Assembly: GCA_039029915.1 (NCBI GenBank)
Contig: JBCCFD010000011.1
Span: forward strand, 1 to 41,033
Direction of reading: 5' to 3'
Length of the DNA: 41,033 nucleotides
Origin: QQUD01 sp039029915
GTDB taxonomy: Bacteria > Chloroflexota > Anaerolineae > Promineifilales > Promineifilaceae
Shown here: positions 1-7,933 of the stretch, piece by piece
Numbering within the stretch: position 1 is the first letter of the stretch
How the letters are laid out: each line of letters opens with the position of its first letter
The notes under the pieces: model-generated
Database searches by the model: none
What the model saw: the letters and a program-made list of their open reading frames with translations, nothing else
Told to the model about the DNA's origin: nothing
Translations under genes and position numbers: made by a program

Positions 1-2
1 AT

Positions 3-626
3 ATTTCGGGTATTATTCGCAATCGCGCGCCGGTCACAGGGATTGCTTTAGGTATCCTGTTATGGTCTGGTTCTAATATCTTTAATCAGTTAACTCGCGC
101 GCTGGATGGCATGTGGGGCGTGCCTCGTAAACGGTCCTTTTTAAGACGCCGTGGCTTTGCCATGCTAATGGCCTTGAGTTTGAGTTTTGTGCTGCTGATT
201 GTGTTTATTGCGGAAGGGACGATTGGGGCGATTGTCAATTCGTTTATTCCTGATGATTTACAGCAATATCGACCTTATACAGTGCAGCTTTGGGCTGGTT
301 TTGTCAGTATTGGGCTGTTCGGTGTGATGTATTATTTACTGCCGCACGTGCCATTTACCTGGCGGCAAATTGCGCCCGGGGCTGTGTTAGGGGGTTTGGC
401 TTGGGAGCTTGGTAAACGAGGGTTTCTTATTTTTATCAATCTTTACCTGACCCGTTCGAACTTGGTGTACGGGTCGGTGAGTATTATTATTATTTTCTTG
501 ATTTGGGTCTATGTGACCACAATGATTTTCATGTTTGGGGCGTATTTGAATTATGAATATACCAAGCAAAAAGAATCTGAACAGGCGGACAATTTTACAG
601 AAATTGGTGCCGAACAGCCGTTTTAG
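3..626 (+). CDS. YihY/BrkB family membrane protein, 5' end outside window
   Basis: The reading frame is open from base 3, so the start lies upstream of the window; 207 C-terminal residues are present. The fragment contains the family-typical stretch around N-x-L-T-R-A-L-D-G-M-W-G-V and K-R-S-F-L, followed by alternating hydrophobic segments (at least four predicted membrane helices) and a polar C-terminal tail rich in Glu and Gln. These features match the YihY/virulence factor BrkB family (former ribonuclease BN mis-annotation), inner-membrane proteins of uncertain transport-like function. The stop codon overlaps the end of the convergent glycosyltransferase gene by four bases. Family assignment is fairly secure; a biochemical role cannot be given. 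Confidence 0.8.
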   Translation: MSGIIRNRAPVTGIALGILLWSGSNIFNQLTRALDGMWGVPRKRSFLRRRGFAMLMALSLSFVLLIVFIAEGTIGAIVNSFIPDDLQQYRPYTVQLWAGFVSIGLFGVMYYLLPHVPFTWRQIAPGAVLGGLAWELGKRGFLIFINLYLTRSNLVYGSVSIIIIFLIWVYVTTMIFMFGAYLNYEYTKQKESEQADNFTEIGAEQPF

Positions 627-2065
627 CGTGCCGCCAGTACCCTGTAGCGACTCGCAAGCAGGAAGGGAAGCCCAAAAGTAAAAAGCACCCCGATAAGATG
701 TGAATAGAAGACGTTGTTGCCCAATAGAAATGCGCGAATGTGACTATAAATGATGACGGAGAGTTGGGTGGTGAGCAGGAAGTAAACGGCCGTGTTTAGC
801 CAATAATCGTCATCTTTCTCCTCAATCAATAGCCAAGGGAATAGCCAGCTTGCATACCAAATTCTAAAATTAAAGGCTTGTAAGAGATACCCCCAAAACA
901 TGTTTGACGTTGAGCGCAGTGGGGAACGGCCGTTAAACGTCAGCCACATCAGCCATAAGCCTACCCCGCCGTATACACTCTGCAGAATCCAAGATAATCG
1001 AGCAAAGGTAAAAGGGACGTCAAACTCAAGCAAAAATAAAATGAAGAGCGTCACGGGCGAGAAGCTAGCGCCACCAATGAGCTCGCCCTGCAGGCGCTGA
1101 ACCAAGGCTAATGGAGAGCCAAAGGGCAGAAATGCCACCCATCCTAGCAGAATAAAAAGGCCAATCGACGCGAACATGTACCCTAATTTTTGTTTCCAAT
1201 TGGGAAATAGACGCCAAGCCGCTAGCCCAATAAATGGTAAAATGAGCAACCCGATTGGTTTGGTTAAGGGGGCTAAAATGGCAAAAAACATCGCTAAATA
1301 CGGCCGTTTTCCGCGCAAAAAATAAACTGCCAGCATTCCCCAACCCAACATTAATGCATCATTGTGTCCATTTTGGACAAAAATAAAAAGCAGGGCAGGG
1401 TTGCCTAACCAGAGCCAGCTTGCCGTGTCTGCCGAACGAACCGCCGCTGATTTAGCCATCTGCCAAATCAGAACGCCGATAGCTAGGTGCAAGCCTAAGC
1501 CTAAAAGTTTGAGAATAACAAGACCCAGCCCCAGATTGTCTTGAGTAACGGCCGTAACGGCCGTTGCCACTAATTCCCAAATAGGTCCATAGGGAGAGGT
1601 CGCATCAGCCCATTCCCCTGCCAACGGTGCAAACAAATCATCTGGTATGGCATTCGGTGGCGCTGTAAATTGGTTCAGCCCGTATGTGCTTTTAATGCGC
1701 CCTCGAATCACATACCGGTAGATATCTGTTGCGTTGATAGGATAGGTCATCAGCATGGGCAAACCATAGAACGTTGCAGCGAGCAATTGCGTAGCTAGGG
1801 GCATCTTAAAAGGGGCTACTTTTAGGCGACGATAAATATAAAGGTAAAGTCCATAAAGTAAGGTGATGATGAGCGCGTAGGTAACGCCCAAGAAAAGCGA
1901 AGAAGAAAAGGAGAAGACATCCAGCTGGGGAACTGTATGTACATTTGGGAATAATGGGAACCAGATGGCAAGCCCTACAAATCCAAAAAATGGAATTGCT
2001 AAAAGCACAAAGCGTGGAATATTAGAAAATGTTGAGTTCGTTTTTGCCAATTGCGCCACAGGCAA
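623..2065 (-). CDS. Polytopic membrane glycosyltransferase (GT87/DUF2029 or MptB-like)
   Basis: The 480-residue protein is hydrophobic throughout, with about eleven to twelve predicted membrane helices, as in the GT-C fold. An extracytoplasmic loop after the second or third helix carries an Asp in T-D-I-Y-R-Y and further on the motif S-P-Y-G-P-I-W, both typical of DUF2029/GT87 and of polyprenol-phosphomannose-dependent mannosyltransferases such as MptB. It probably transfers a hexose from a polyprenyl-phosphate donor outside the cytoplasmic membrane during lipoglycan or cell-envelope synthesis; acceptor and sugar cannot be read from sequence. It stands alone on this strand, tail-to-tail with the BrkB-like gene. 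Four copies or more of the octamer ACGGCCGT lie in it, two of them nearly adjacent around 1547-1563. Confidence 0.75.
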   Translation of the reverse strand: MPVAQLAKTNSTFSNIPRFVLLAIPFFGFVGLAIWFPLFPNVHTVPQLDVFSFSSSLFLGVTYALIITLLYGLYLYIYRRLKVAPFKMPLATQLLAATFYGLPMLMTYPINATDIYRYVIRGRIKSTYGLNQFTAPPNAIPDDLFAPLAGEWADATSPYGPIWELVATAVTAVTQDNLGLGLVILKLLGLGLHLAIGVLIWQMAKSAAVRSADTASWLWLGNPALLFIFVQNGHNDALMLGWGMLAVYFLRGKRPYLAMFFAILAPLTKPIGLLILPFIGLAAWRLFPNWKQKLGYMFASIGLFILLGWVAFLPFGSPLALVQRLQGELIGGASFSPVTLFILFLLEFDVPFTFARLSWILQSVYGGVGLWLMWLTFNGRSPLRSTSNMFWGYLLQAFNFRIWYASWLFPWLLIEEKDDDYWLNTAVYFLLTTQLSVIIYSHIRAFLLGNNVFYSHLIGVLFTFGLPFLLASRYRVLAAR

Positions 2066-2154
2066 ATTATAACAAACTTAAATGAGGTTTTTGGCAGCTT
2101 TTATGTGCTTGATAAGGAAATGAGCTTTGCTTGCTAGAATCCCGCCCCGGATTT

Positions 2155-2225
2155 ATGTGAATACCAAAAGATTTCTTGTAAAAGAAATGGCTGAATTTTT
2201 GGTTTTCTCCGAGGAAATTTCACAT
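2155..2225. repeat. Nested inverted repeat between two minus-strand genes
   Basis: The arms ATGTGAA (2155-2161) and TTTCACAT (2218-2225) face each other, CCAAAA near 2164 faces TTTTGG near 2197, and a perfect 7-bp stem with a four-base loop (ATTTCTT-GTAA-AAGAAAT, 2171-2188) sits inside. It lies downstream of the histidine kinase gene and upstream of the glycosyltransferase gene, so it may be a transcript end or a leader structure. No T-run makes a clear intrinsic terminator. Confidence 0.4.
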
Positions 2226-2298
2226 TTTCAGCCCGTTTTGTTCTGAGAAATTTTGTAAAATTGCATATTGAGGTTGGAAAAGTCGCTTAGCAGAACCG

Positions 2299-3765
2299 TT
2301 ACACCGCTATTTGTTTTCCATGTTTATTGAGAGGAACGACGAGGGTAACGGCCGTTCCCTTGCCGGGAGCTGACTGGAGCTTGAGCGAGCCATCAATGCG
2401 TTCAGCTCGTTCGCGCATGTTGACCATGCCTAGGCTACCCCGCGAGCTGTAATCTTGATTGACATCTTGAACATCAAACCCAACCCCGTTGTCTTGAACA
2501 ACCGCTACAAACAGGTTTTCTTCTTGCCAAAAGCGAACTTGAATAAGTTTGGCTTTAGCATATTTGCGGGCATTTCCAAGGGCTTCCTCGATAATTGAGA
2601 ACACAACGCTTTGGGCGGATTCATTGAGGAGATCGCCATGTTCGCCGCCGATGAGTTCGATATTCATATCATCTGACTCGCGCAAGCGATTCATGACGGT
2701 TTCGACCGCTGCAGTTAACCCGTGCGTTTCAAGCACTAACGGCCGTAATGTAAACAGCATTCCTCGAATATCCTTTGAGGTTTGCTTGGCGAGTTCTTCC
2801 ACCTTGGCCAACTCGCTTAATGCTTGGCGGGGGTCTTTTGATATCAAAGACCGAATAAAGTTAACTCGCATTGCAATCGCCGCAATGGTTTGAGTTGGCC
2901 CATCATGCAGATCGCGAGCTAATTCTTTGCGAGCTGCTTCATCAGCTTCAATGATGCGCTGCTTTTCCGCTTCGAGGTTTTGATAAAGTTGAGCATTTTG
3001 CAATGCAATAACAGCCTGATCGGCGACTGCATTGAAGAGGTCAAATTGGGTTTTTTCAAATTGAATAGCTGTATCTGACCCAATGACAATCGCACCAAAA
3101 ATTTGAAACCCAAACCGCAGCGGGATGCAGGCGGCGGTTAAACAGTTTTGGAACGCAATAAAGGTTTTGAGTTCAGGGTCTTGGCGTGGGCTATTCGTGG
3201 TTGAGATTTCAGCTTCGGCAAGGGCTGTGCCAACAATGCCGCGCTTTCCCGCAATCCCTTTATCTGCATCAATCGTTGAAAATCGACGAGTCGCAATTGG
3301 TTTTAACGCATTTCCTTCAAATAGGAACACAGCACCTACTAATGAGTTAGAGGGGACGCCCATTTCCTCAATCGAAAGGCTACAAACGTTGAGTGCTTCT
3401 TCCATCACGCGCTCAAAGCTTAGTGTAGCTCGCATAACGGAAGCCATCGCTTGCAATGAGTTTGCTCGATGGCTGGCCGCCTGAAGCTGCCGAATCTCTT
3501 TGTTCGTTTCTTGAACAACGTTCTTTTCGATTGAGGAGCTATACTGTTCAATAACGGTGTAGACAGCAAACCCTAAGCCAAGCAAGCTTAAGCTGGCGAT
3601 TAAAACAGCCGGTACCCATACTGAGCGTGGCTGATCGTAGATTGAGCTTAGAACAAACGTTAAAATAACAGCTTGAAGAACCAATACACCAAGGGCTATA
3701 CCAATTGTTATTAAATTAATACGTTGGAACTGCTTTTTAATATTTTCCGAGATTTTGTTTGTCAT
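2299..3765 (-). CDS. Membrane GAF-domain sensor histidine kinase (HisKA_3/NarL-partner type), orphan
   Basis: The 488-residue protein begins with two membrane helices (about residues 18-40 and 50-70), a short coiled linker, a GAF domain (about 105-260), the dimerisation/phosphoacceptor helix with R-D-L-H-D-G-P-T-Q near residue 285, where the His is the predicted phosphorylation site, and a HATPase_c domain with N-A-R-K-Y-A-K-A (N box), D-N-G-V-G-F-D (G1) and G-x-L-G-M-V-N-M-R-E-R-A (G2). This is the LiaS/DesK/NarX class that phosphorylates LuxR/NarL-type regulators. No response regulator lies next to it in the window, so its partner is encoded elsewhere. It has two transmembrane segments and almost no extracellular loop, so the GAF domain is probably the cytoplasmic sensor. 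Confidence 0.9.
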   Translation of the reverse strand: MTNKISENIKKQFQRINLITIGIALGVLVLQAVILTFVLSSIYDQPRSVWVPAVLIASLSLLGLGFAVYTVIEQYSSSIEKNVVQETNKEIRQLQAASHRANSLQAMASVMRATLSFERVMEEALNVCSLSIEEMGVPSNSLVGAVFLFEGNALKPIATRRFSTIDADKGIAGKRGIVGTALAEAEISTTNSPRQDPELKTFIAFQNCLTAACIPLRFGFQIFGAIVIGSDTAIQFEKTQFDLFNAVADQAVIALQNAQLYQNLEAEKQRIIEADEAARKELARDLHDGPTQTIAAIAMRVNFIRSLISKDPRQALSELAKVEELAKQTSKDIRGMLFTLRPLVLETHGLTAAVETVMNRLRESDDMNIELIGGEHGDLLNESAQSVVFSIIEEALGNARKYAKAKLIQVRFWQEENLFVAVVQDNGVGFDVQDVNQDYSSRGSLGMVNMRERAERIDGSLKLQSAPGKGTAVTLVVPLNKHGKQIAV

Positions 3766-3878
3766 TTCAGAACGACTCTACCTTCTGTTCTGTTCATTGT
3801 AAATTAAATTGTTATTTCGAGCGATTACTCTATTGTCCTGCTTTTGGCCGACTGGAAAAAAGTTATTTGAACTAGATT

Positions 3879-3990
3879 TAAGTGTTCCGAAGTTTCTAAT
3901 ATTTAAAACCTTGTTAGCTAAAAGCTTTGGAACCTTGAGAAAATGGAGGTTCTAGCCGTTGTTTTATTCAAAACAGGAATTTCGTTTCAC
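3879..3990 (-). repeat. 112-bp double-hairpin element, diverged copy R1
   Basis: Read on the minus strand this stretch aligns end to end with the tandem units at 14298-14520, by eye at roughly 80 percent identity and with the same length of 112 bases. Conserved blocks include TAAGTGTTCCGAAG (3879-3892, plus-strand view), CCTTGTTAGCTAAAAGCTT and GTTTTATTCAAA, and the end TTTCGTTTCAC. The arms that form hairpins in the tandem copies are partly decayed here (TTCCGAAG against CTTTGGAA). Confidence 0.8.
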
Positions 3991-4045
3991 TTAAGCAAAA
4001 GCTGTCTGCCCTCTCAATAAATTAGGGCCAGCGTTGAATTTATGC

Positions 4046-4110
4046 GAACGGAAAAAAGATAACAAAATGAAAGGAACAATTTTATTTCCGTTCATTAAGG
4101 AAACGAAAAG
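4046..4110 (-). repeat. GAACGGAAA double-hairpin element, copy a
   Basis: The block begins GAACGGAAAAAAGA and ends TTTCCGTTC followed by AAGGAAACGAAAAGCG; the first two are inverted arms of a hairpin. The same order of blocks occurs on the opposite strand at 40251-40347. The layout (a GTTTCC-type arm joined to a TTCCGxx hairpin) parallels that of the 112-bp element, so the two may be sub-families of one repeat. Confidence 0.55.
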
Positions 4111-4413
4111 CGTTTACAACACTAAATTTAAAACAAATTCTTTCCATTTACTTCTTTCCAAATAAACATACTACTTTTATATGAGTAGATTGTTACATTA
4201 TCGCTCTCGTTTTGGTGGATGACATCAAAGTATTCATTCACTTTGTTTCATTTCCAAAAATCAGATGCTGAATATTAAAGATTAACCAACTAACTTACCT
4301 GTTGGCCCCCGAAGTTTTTGTTTTTTACACTCACCTGAGAGAAATTTCTAGTAAAAATTATACTCGATGGCCTAACAAGTTAATATACCCAAATTTAACA
4401 TTTATCGTGAAAA

Positions 4414-5325
4414 TTAGGTAAGTTTGGTCAAGGATTGCGCTATTTGTCCAGCTACAAACCCATTGTTTTGTAATAGTGCTCGATTTGCCCTCATACTTTG
4501 CCCATTGGTCAAATCAACAATCCGACTAAGTAACCAAGGTGTAGACTCTGGCCCATGGACGCCAGCTGCCTCCGCCTCTTTTGTGGCTTTTTGAATGGCT
4601 TGTTCAATCATCACTGGATCACACGCTTCGGCTTCGGGTACAGGCACCGTAATGAGTAATCCATTTTGTAGGGAAAGTGCCTGATGGGATTGGATGATGT
4701 TGGCCGCTTCTTTTGCATCTTCTATGCGAATATCTATAGACAGGCCGCTGCTTCTGGAGAAGAAAGAAGGCAGCATGTCAGTTTGATACCCTAATATAGG
4801 AACACCGTTGGTTTCTAACACCTCGCGGGTGGCGGGGAGGTCTAAAATTGATTTTGCGCCGCTACAGATCACGGCAACCGGTGTGCGACTTAACTCTTGA
4901 AGGTCGGCACTAACGTCGAATGGATGGCCTCGATGCACACCGCCAATCCCTCCTGTGGCGAAAATGGAGATGCCGGCCTGATGAGCCAAAATCATGGTGC
5001 CAGCCACTGTTGTGGCGCCATGCTCTTTTTTTCCAATCGCGATGGGGATATTGCGCCGACTACATTTATGGACGTTTTCTTGGGGTTGTTTCCCCAAATA
5101 TTCTATTTGCTCGCGTGTAAGTCCAATGTGGATTTCACCACTAAGAATGGCAATGGTGGCGGGCGTAGCTCCTCCTGATTTAACGGCCGTTTCCATCGAT
5201 ACGGCCGTCTCAACATTTTGAGGATAAGGCAGGCCGTGTGTTATGACTGTGCTTTCTAATGCCACAACGGGTTGTTTGTTTTCAATTGCTTCCTGAACAT
5301 CGGAATGAAAATGTAGTTTTGTCAT
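4414..5325 (-). CDS. psuG: Pseudouridine-5'-phosphate glycosidase
   Basis: The 303-residue protein matches PsuG/IndA at the expected length. It cleaves the C-glycosidic bond of pseudouridine 5'-phosphate to uracil and ribose 5-phosphate in the cytoplasm, a step of pseudouridine salvage. Diagnostic segments are V-A-L-E-S-T-V-I-T-H-G-L-P near residue 20, G-A-T-P-A-T-I-A, the G-A-T-T-V-A-G-T-M block, A-T-G-G-I-G-G-V-H-R-G near residue 130 and D-V-S-A-D-L-Q-E-L with the conserved acidic and lysine residues (C-S-G-A-K-S-I-L-D). No pseudouridine kinase (psuK) is adjacent; the gene stands alone, divergent from the ParB-like gene with 85 bases between them. The assignment is secure at family level. 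Confidence 0.95.
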   Translation of the reverse strand: MTKLHFHSDVQEAIENKQPVVALESTVITHGLPYPQNVETAVSMETAVKSGGATPATIAILSGEIHIGLTREQIEYLGKQPQENVHKCSRRNIPIAIGKKEHGATTVAGTMILAHQAGISIFATGGIGGVHRGHPFDVSADLQELSRTPVAVICSGAKSILDLPATREVLETNGVPILGYQTDMLPSFFSRSSGLSIDIRIEDAKEAANIIQSHQALSLQNGLLITVPVPEAEACDPVMIEQAIQKATKEAEAAGVHGPESTPWLLSRIVDLTNGQSMRANRALLQNNGFVAGQIAQSLTKLT

Positions 5326-5410
5326 CTTGTTAATTTCACCAAAATAAAAGTTGCCCTATTGTAACAACTTACCTGTTGATTTGCTTCGACATATCTCATA
5401 AACTGACGTC

Positions 5411-6361
5411 GTGGATGATTCAGTAAATAATTCTCGAAGCGCATCAATTGAGCGGTTTGGTAAAGCGAGACGCCAAGCTGTTCGTAACCAGCTATCCTCC
5501 CGATTGGCTGGACAAGATAATCGGATGATGCCCTTTGATGAAATTCGAGCCTATCTCAGGCAACAAAACCCGCTCTATCAAGGCATTCAGTATGTGCCTA
5601 TTGATCAAATTGTGGGCAGTGTAGGCCGCTATAAAGAGTTTACACGCCAATTTTTACCTTTAGATGACAGTGTCAAGGAAAGATGGATTGGTGTTGATGT
5701 CTTAGCCAGATCGAGAGGGTGGCCGCCTATTGAGCTCTATCAGGTAGGCGATGTCTATTTTGTTGTTGATGGGAACCATCGCCTTTCAGTTGGGCGTCAG
5801 CTAGACGTGGGGTCGATTGAAGCCCACGTGTGGCAATTCCCTGAGACTGTATCAATCCAGGCAAACGATGCGGTTGATGATGTGCTCATTCGCCTTGAGG
5901 AAGAGCGCTTTCTTGAACGGACGTCACTGAAAGAAAACGTGCCCAATTACGATATTCAGTTTACGACGCCGAGACGGTATGCAGAGCTATTGGCTCAAAT
6001 TTTTAATCTTCAGCAAAAGTTAGAAATTATTGATGAAACGGCCGTAAACCTGCCTGATGCAGCCGCCGCTTGGTACGAAATGGTGTACCTGCCGACCGTT
6101 CAAATTATTCGCGAGTCCACCTTGCTAGATGAATTTCCAGGCCGAACGGTGTCAGATCTGTTTGTTTGGCTATCAAAGCATCGGAAAGGTTTGCGTGAAG
6201 AGTACGGCGCCAGTAAAAATCTTGCTGAATTAGCTGGTAAGCTAAGCGAAATTTACCATGAAAATGGGATTTCTAAACTTAAAAGACAAGTGCGTCGGCT
6301 GTTTGGTGGCTCACATCTGCCACCGCTAGACGAAACGGCCGTTGCTGACAAAAACACCTAG
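5411..6361 (+). CDS. ParB-like nuclease-fold domain protein, function unknown
   Basis: The 316-residue product starts at GTG (5411). Residues of about 35-150 resemble the ParB/Srx-like domain: Y-V-P-I-D-Q-I-V-G-S-V-G-R, then I-E-L-Y-Q-V-G-D-V-Y-F-V-V-D-G-N-H-R-L-S-V-G-R near residue 120-137, which corresponds to the ParB G-x-H-R-x-x-A signature. The C-terminal half is helical with no recognised motif. There is no helix-turn-helix of a chromosome-partition ParB, so a partition role is unlikely; ParB-fold proteins also act as CTP switches or nucleases. It is transcribed alone; a weak GAAAAC/GTTTTC hairpin with a T-run follows its stop. Confidence 0.6.
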   Translation: MDDSVNNSRSASIERFGKARRQAVRNQLSSRLAGQDNRMMPFDEIRAYLRQQNPLYQGIQYVPIDQIVGSVGRYKEFTRQFLPLDDSVKERWIGVDVLARSRGWPPIELYQVGDVYFVVDGNHRLSVGRQLDVGSIEAHVWQFPETVSIQANDAVDDVLIRLEEERFLERTSLKENVPNYDIQFTTPRRYAELLAQIFNLQQKLEIIDETAVNLPDAAAAWYEMVYLPTVQIIRESTLLDEFPGRTVSDLFVWLSKHRKGLREEYGASKNLAELAGKLSEIYHENGISKLKRQVRRLFGGSHLPPLDETAVADKNT

Positions 6362-6393
6362 AAAACTTTGACCTTAGAAGTAGGTTTTCTTTT
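6361..6393 (+). terminator. Weak intrinsic terminator after the ParB-like gene
   Basis: GAAAAC (6361-6366) pairs with GTTTTC (6384-6389), with a partial inner stem, and TTTTC follows. It starts at the stop codon of the ParB-like gene. The stem is AT-rich, so efficiency is uncertain. Confidence 0.4.
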
Positions 6394-6472
6394 CAAATTT
6401 TATTGCTACTATTGATGTAAATTACGGAAAGTTTTAAAAATTAAATCAGCCCCAATTGCTGTGATTTACTTG

Positions 6473-6525
6473 GTGATTGACAGGATTTGCAGTGCATCTT
6501 TTTTAGAATACTTTCTGTCAATCAC
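6473..6525. repeat. 11-bp perfect inverted repeat upstream of the methyltransferase
   Basis: GTGATTGACAG (6473-6483) is exactly inverted as CTGTCAATCAC (6515-6525) around a loop of 31 bases. It precedes the terminator-like hairpin at 6533-6566, so the two could form a leader that folds in alternative ways, or the arms could be paired protein-binding sites. Confidence 0.6.
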
Positions 6526-6532
6526 AGAAATG

Positions 6533-6566
6533 AGCGCTAGATTTCTAAAGGTCTAGTGCTTTTTAT
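6533..6566 (+). terminator. Terminator-like hairpin directly before a start codon
   Basis: AGCGCTAGA (6533-6541) pairs with TCTAGTGCT (6552-6560) with one G-U wobble, and TTTTTATTT follows. It has the form of an intrinsic terminator but ends only three bases before the ATG of the methyltransferase and leaves no room for a ribosome-binding site. Confidence 0.65.
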
Positions 6567-6568
6567 TT

Positions 6569-7246
6569 ATGTGGTTCATTATTCTACTTAGTATTGCCAT
6601 TATCTTTACCGTTGGTTACTGGCTTATCATTTCAACCGAAGGTGTTTTTTTAGGCTCTCGCCTCGTTATTTGGTTGTATGATTTTACAGCGCATCGGTAT
6701 GATGAAATTAAAGAGTTTGATCCCGAATGGGAAAAATTCTTTGTGGCCCGTCCGCTTCTGTATAAACTGCGAGCGATACCAGCTCCACGCGTGCTGGATG
6801 TGGCAACAGGCACGGGAAGAGTGCCCGCGCTCTTGTTAGAACAGCCCACCTTTCACGGAAAGGTATTTGGGGTAGATGCTTCATCACGAATGTTGCAGCT
6901 CGCGGCTCAAAAGCTGTCTGAATTTCCATATCGAACAAGCTTAATTCAACAATCTGCTGCTGGTTTACCGTTTCCGGCTCAAACTTTTGATGCTGTAACT
7001 TGTTTAGAATCGCTAGAATTTTTTCCGTCAGATAAAATGGCTTTACAAGAGATGGTTCGGGTGTTAAAACCGGGCGGCATCCTTATGGTAACCCGCCGTA
7101 GAGGCTGGGAGGGTAAGCTCTTTATCAGTCGTTACAAAAATGTAGCTCAGTTTGAGCAGATGCTAACAGCTTTTGGCTTAGAAGAGGTCAATACTCAGCC
7201 TTGGCAATTTTCGTATGATCAGGTTTACGGCCGTAAACCGCTGTGA
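6569..7246 (+). CDS. Membrane-anchored class I SAM-dependent methyltransferase
   Basis: The 225-residue protein has one strong N-terminal membrane helix (residues 2-22) followed by a Methyltransf_11-type Rossmann domain: motif I V-L-D-V-A-T-G-T-G-R near residue 75, the acidic V-D-A-S at the end of beta 2, F-D-A-V-T-C-L-E-S-L near 140 and the P-G-G-I-L-M-V block near 170. It transfers a methyl group from S-adenosylmethionine, probably to a lipid or quinone-like substrate near the membrane; the substrate is not identifiable. ATG 6569 has no Shine-Dalgarno sequence and sits right behind a terminator-like hairpin. An in-frame TTG after the helix, near 6674, is an alternative start, but the helix looks real. 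It is separate from the sigma-factor operon downstream. Confidence 0.8.
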   Translation: MWFIILLSIAIIFTVGYWLIISTEGVFLGSRLVIWLYDFTAHRYDEIKEFDPEWEKFFVARPLLYKLRAIPAPRVLDVATGTGRVPALLLEQPTFHGKVFGVDASSRMLQLAAQKLSEFPYRTSLIQQSAAGLPFPAQTFDAVTCLESLEFFPSDKMALQEMVRVLKPGGILMVTRRRGWEGKLFISRYKNVAQFEQMLTAFGLEEVNTQPWQFSYDQVYGRKPL

Positions 7247-7354
7247 TTTTCAACCCGTGTAAATTGACTATTGCATAAAAATGCACGATGCGAAAGATTT
7301 ATCAAATGATGTATTTGTCACAAAGTAGAAATCTTTGGTGTTTAGAGGGTAACT

Positions 7355-7933
7355 TTGAATAGTATGGATAAAGATGTGACGATATTAAGTGACAATCGAC
7401 TACTTGAAAACATAGCGCTTGGGGATACAGCTTCCTTCGATCAGCTGTTTCATCATCATTACGATCGAGTTTATGGATTATTGTATCGCTTAGTTGGCAC
7501 GCGCACCGAAGCTGAAGACATCACACAAGAGGTCTTTGTCAAGCTATACAAACATGCATTTGAAAAGCGCTTTATGTCCCAGCGTGAGCACAATATTGGA
7601 GCATGGCTGTACCGAACGGCAATGAACAGCGGTTACAACGCCCTGCGAAGCAATCAGCGTCGAGAAAAACGGGATGCGCACCTTGTGCCTGATCCTAAAG
7701 GGTCACCGGGTGTTGATAGAACCGTTGAGCAGCGAGAGCGAGAAACGGCCGTTCGCCAAGCGCTTAGCAAGATAAACCAGCGAGATGCCCAATTGTTGCT
7801 AATGAGACAAATGGGCTTTAGTTATGCAGAATGTGCAGAAGCGGTTAACGTTGCATCCAGTTCTGTTGGTACATTGATTAAACGAGCGGCTGAAGCGTTT
7901 AAAGCTGTGTACGAAGGGGACCAAAACGTATGA
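7355..7933 (+). CDS. RNA polymerase sigma factor, ECF subfamily
   Basis: The 192-residue protein contains sigma region 2 (about 22-75, with F-D-x-L-F-x-x-H-Y-D-R-V-Y and D-I-T-Q-E-V-F-V-K-L) and region 4 (about 140-185, with the helix-turn-helix M-G-F-S-Y-A-E-C-A-E-A-V-N and S-S-V-G-T-L-I-K-R-A). Start TTG 7355 is favoured because AGAGGG lies 6-7 bases upstream; ATG 7364 is the alternative. Its stop overlaps the ATG of the anti-sigma gene (ATGA), so the pair is translationally coupled. It heads an apparent five-gene operon up to 11033. Such factors are usually held inactive by the membrane partner until an envelope signal releases them. Confidence 0.92.
   Translation: MNSMDKDVTILSDNRLLENIALGDTASFDQLFHHHYDRVYGLLYRLVGTRTEAEDITQEVFVKLYKHAFEKRFMSQREHNIGAWLYRTAMNSGYNALRSNQRREKRDAHLVPDPKGSPGVDRTVEQRERETAVRQALSKINQRDAQLLLMRQMGFSYAECAEAVNVASSSVGTLIKRAAEAFKAVYEGDQNV

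Larger units (their letters stand above)
3766..4413. other. AT-rich gene-free gap with two diverged hairpin repeats
   Basis: No convincing ORF is seen in these 648 bases. The gap contains a diverged reverse copy of the 112-bp element (3879-3990) and, directly after it, a second related element (about 4046-4110). The rest is AT-rich and should include promoters for the histidine kinase gene on the minus strand; no hexamer pair could be assigned with confidence. The minus-strand ribosome site GGTAGAG lies just upstream of the kinase ATG. Confidence 0.6.

Noticed and set aside
5411..6361. Chromosome-partition protein ParB
   Set aside because: The ParB-like core is present, but no DNA-binding helix-turn-helix segment or ParA neighbour, so only the domain is named.
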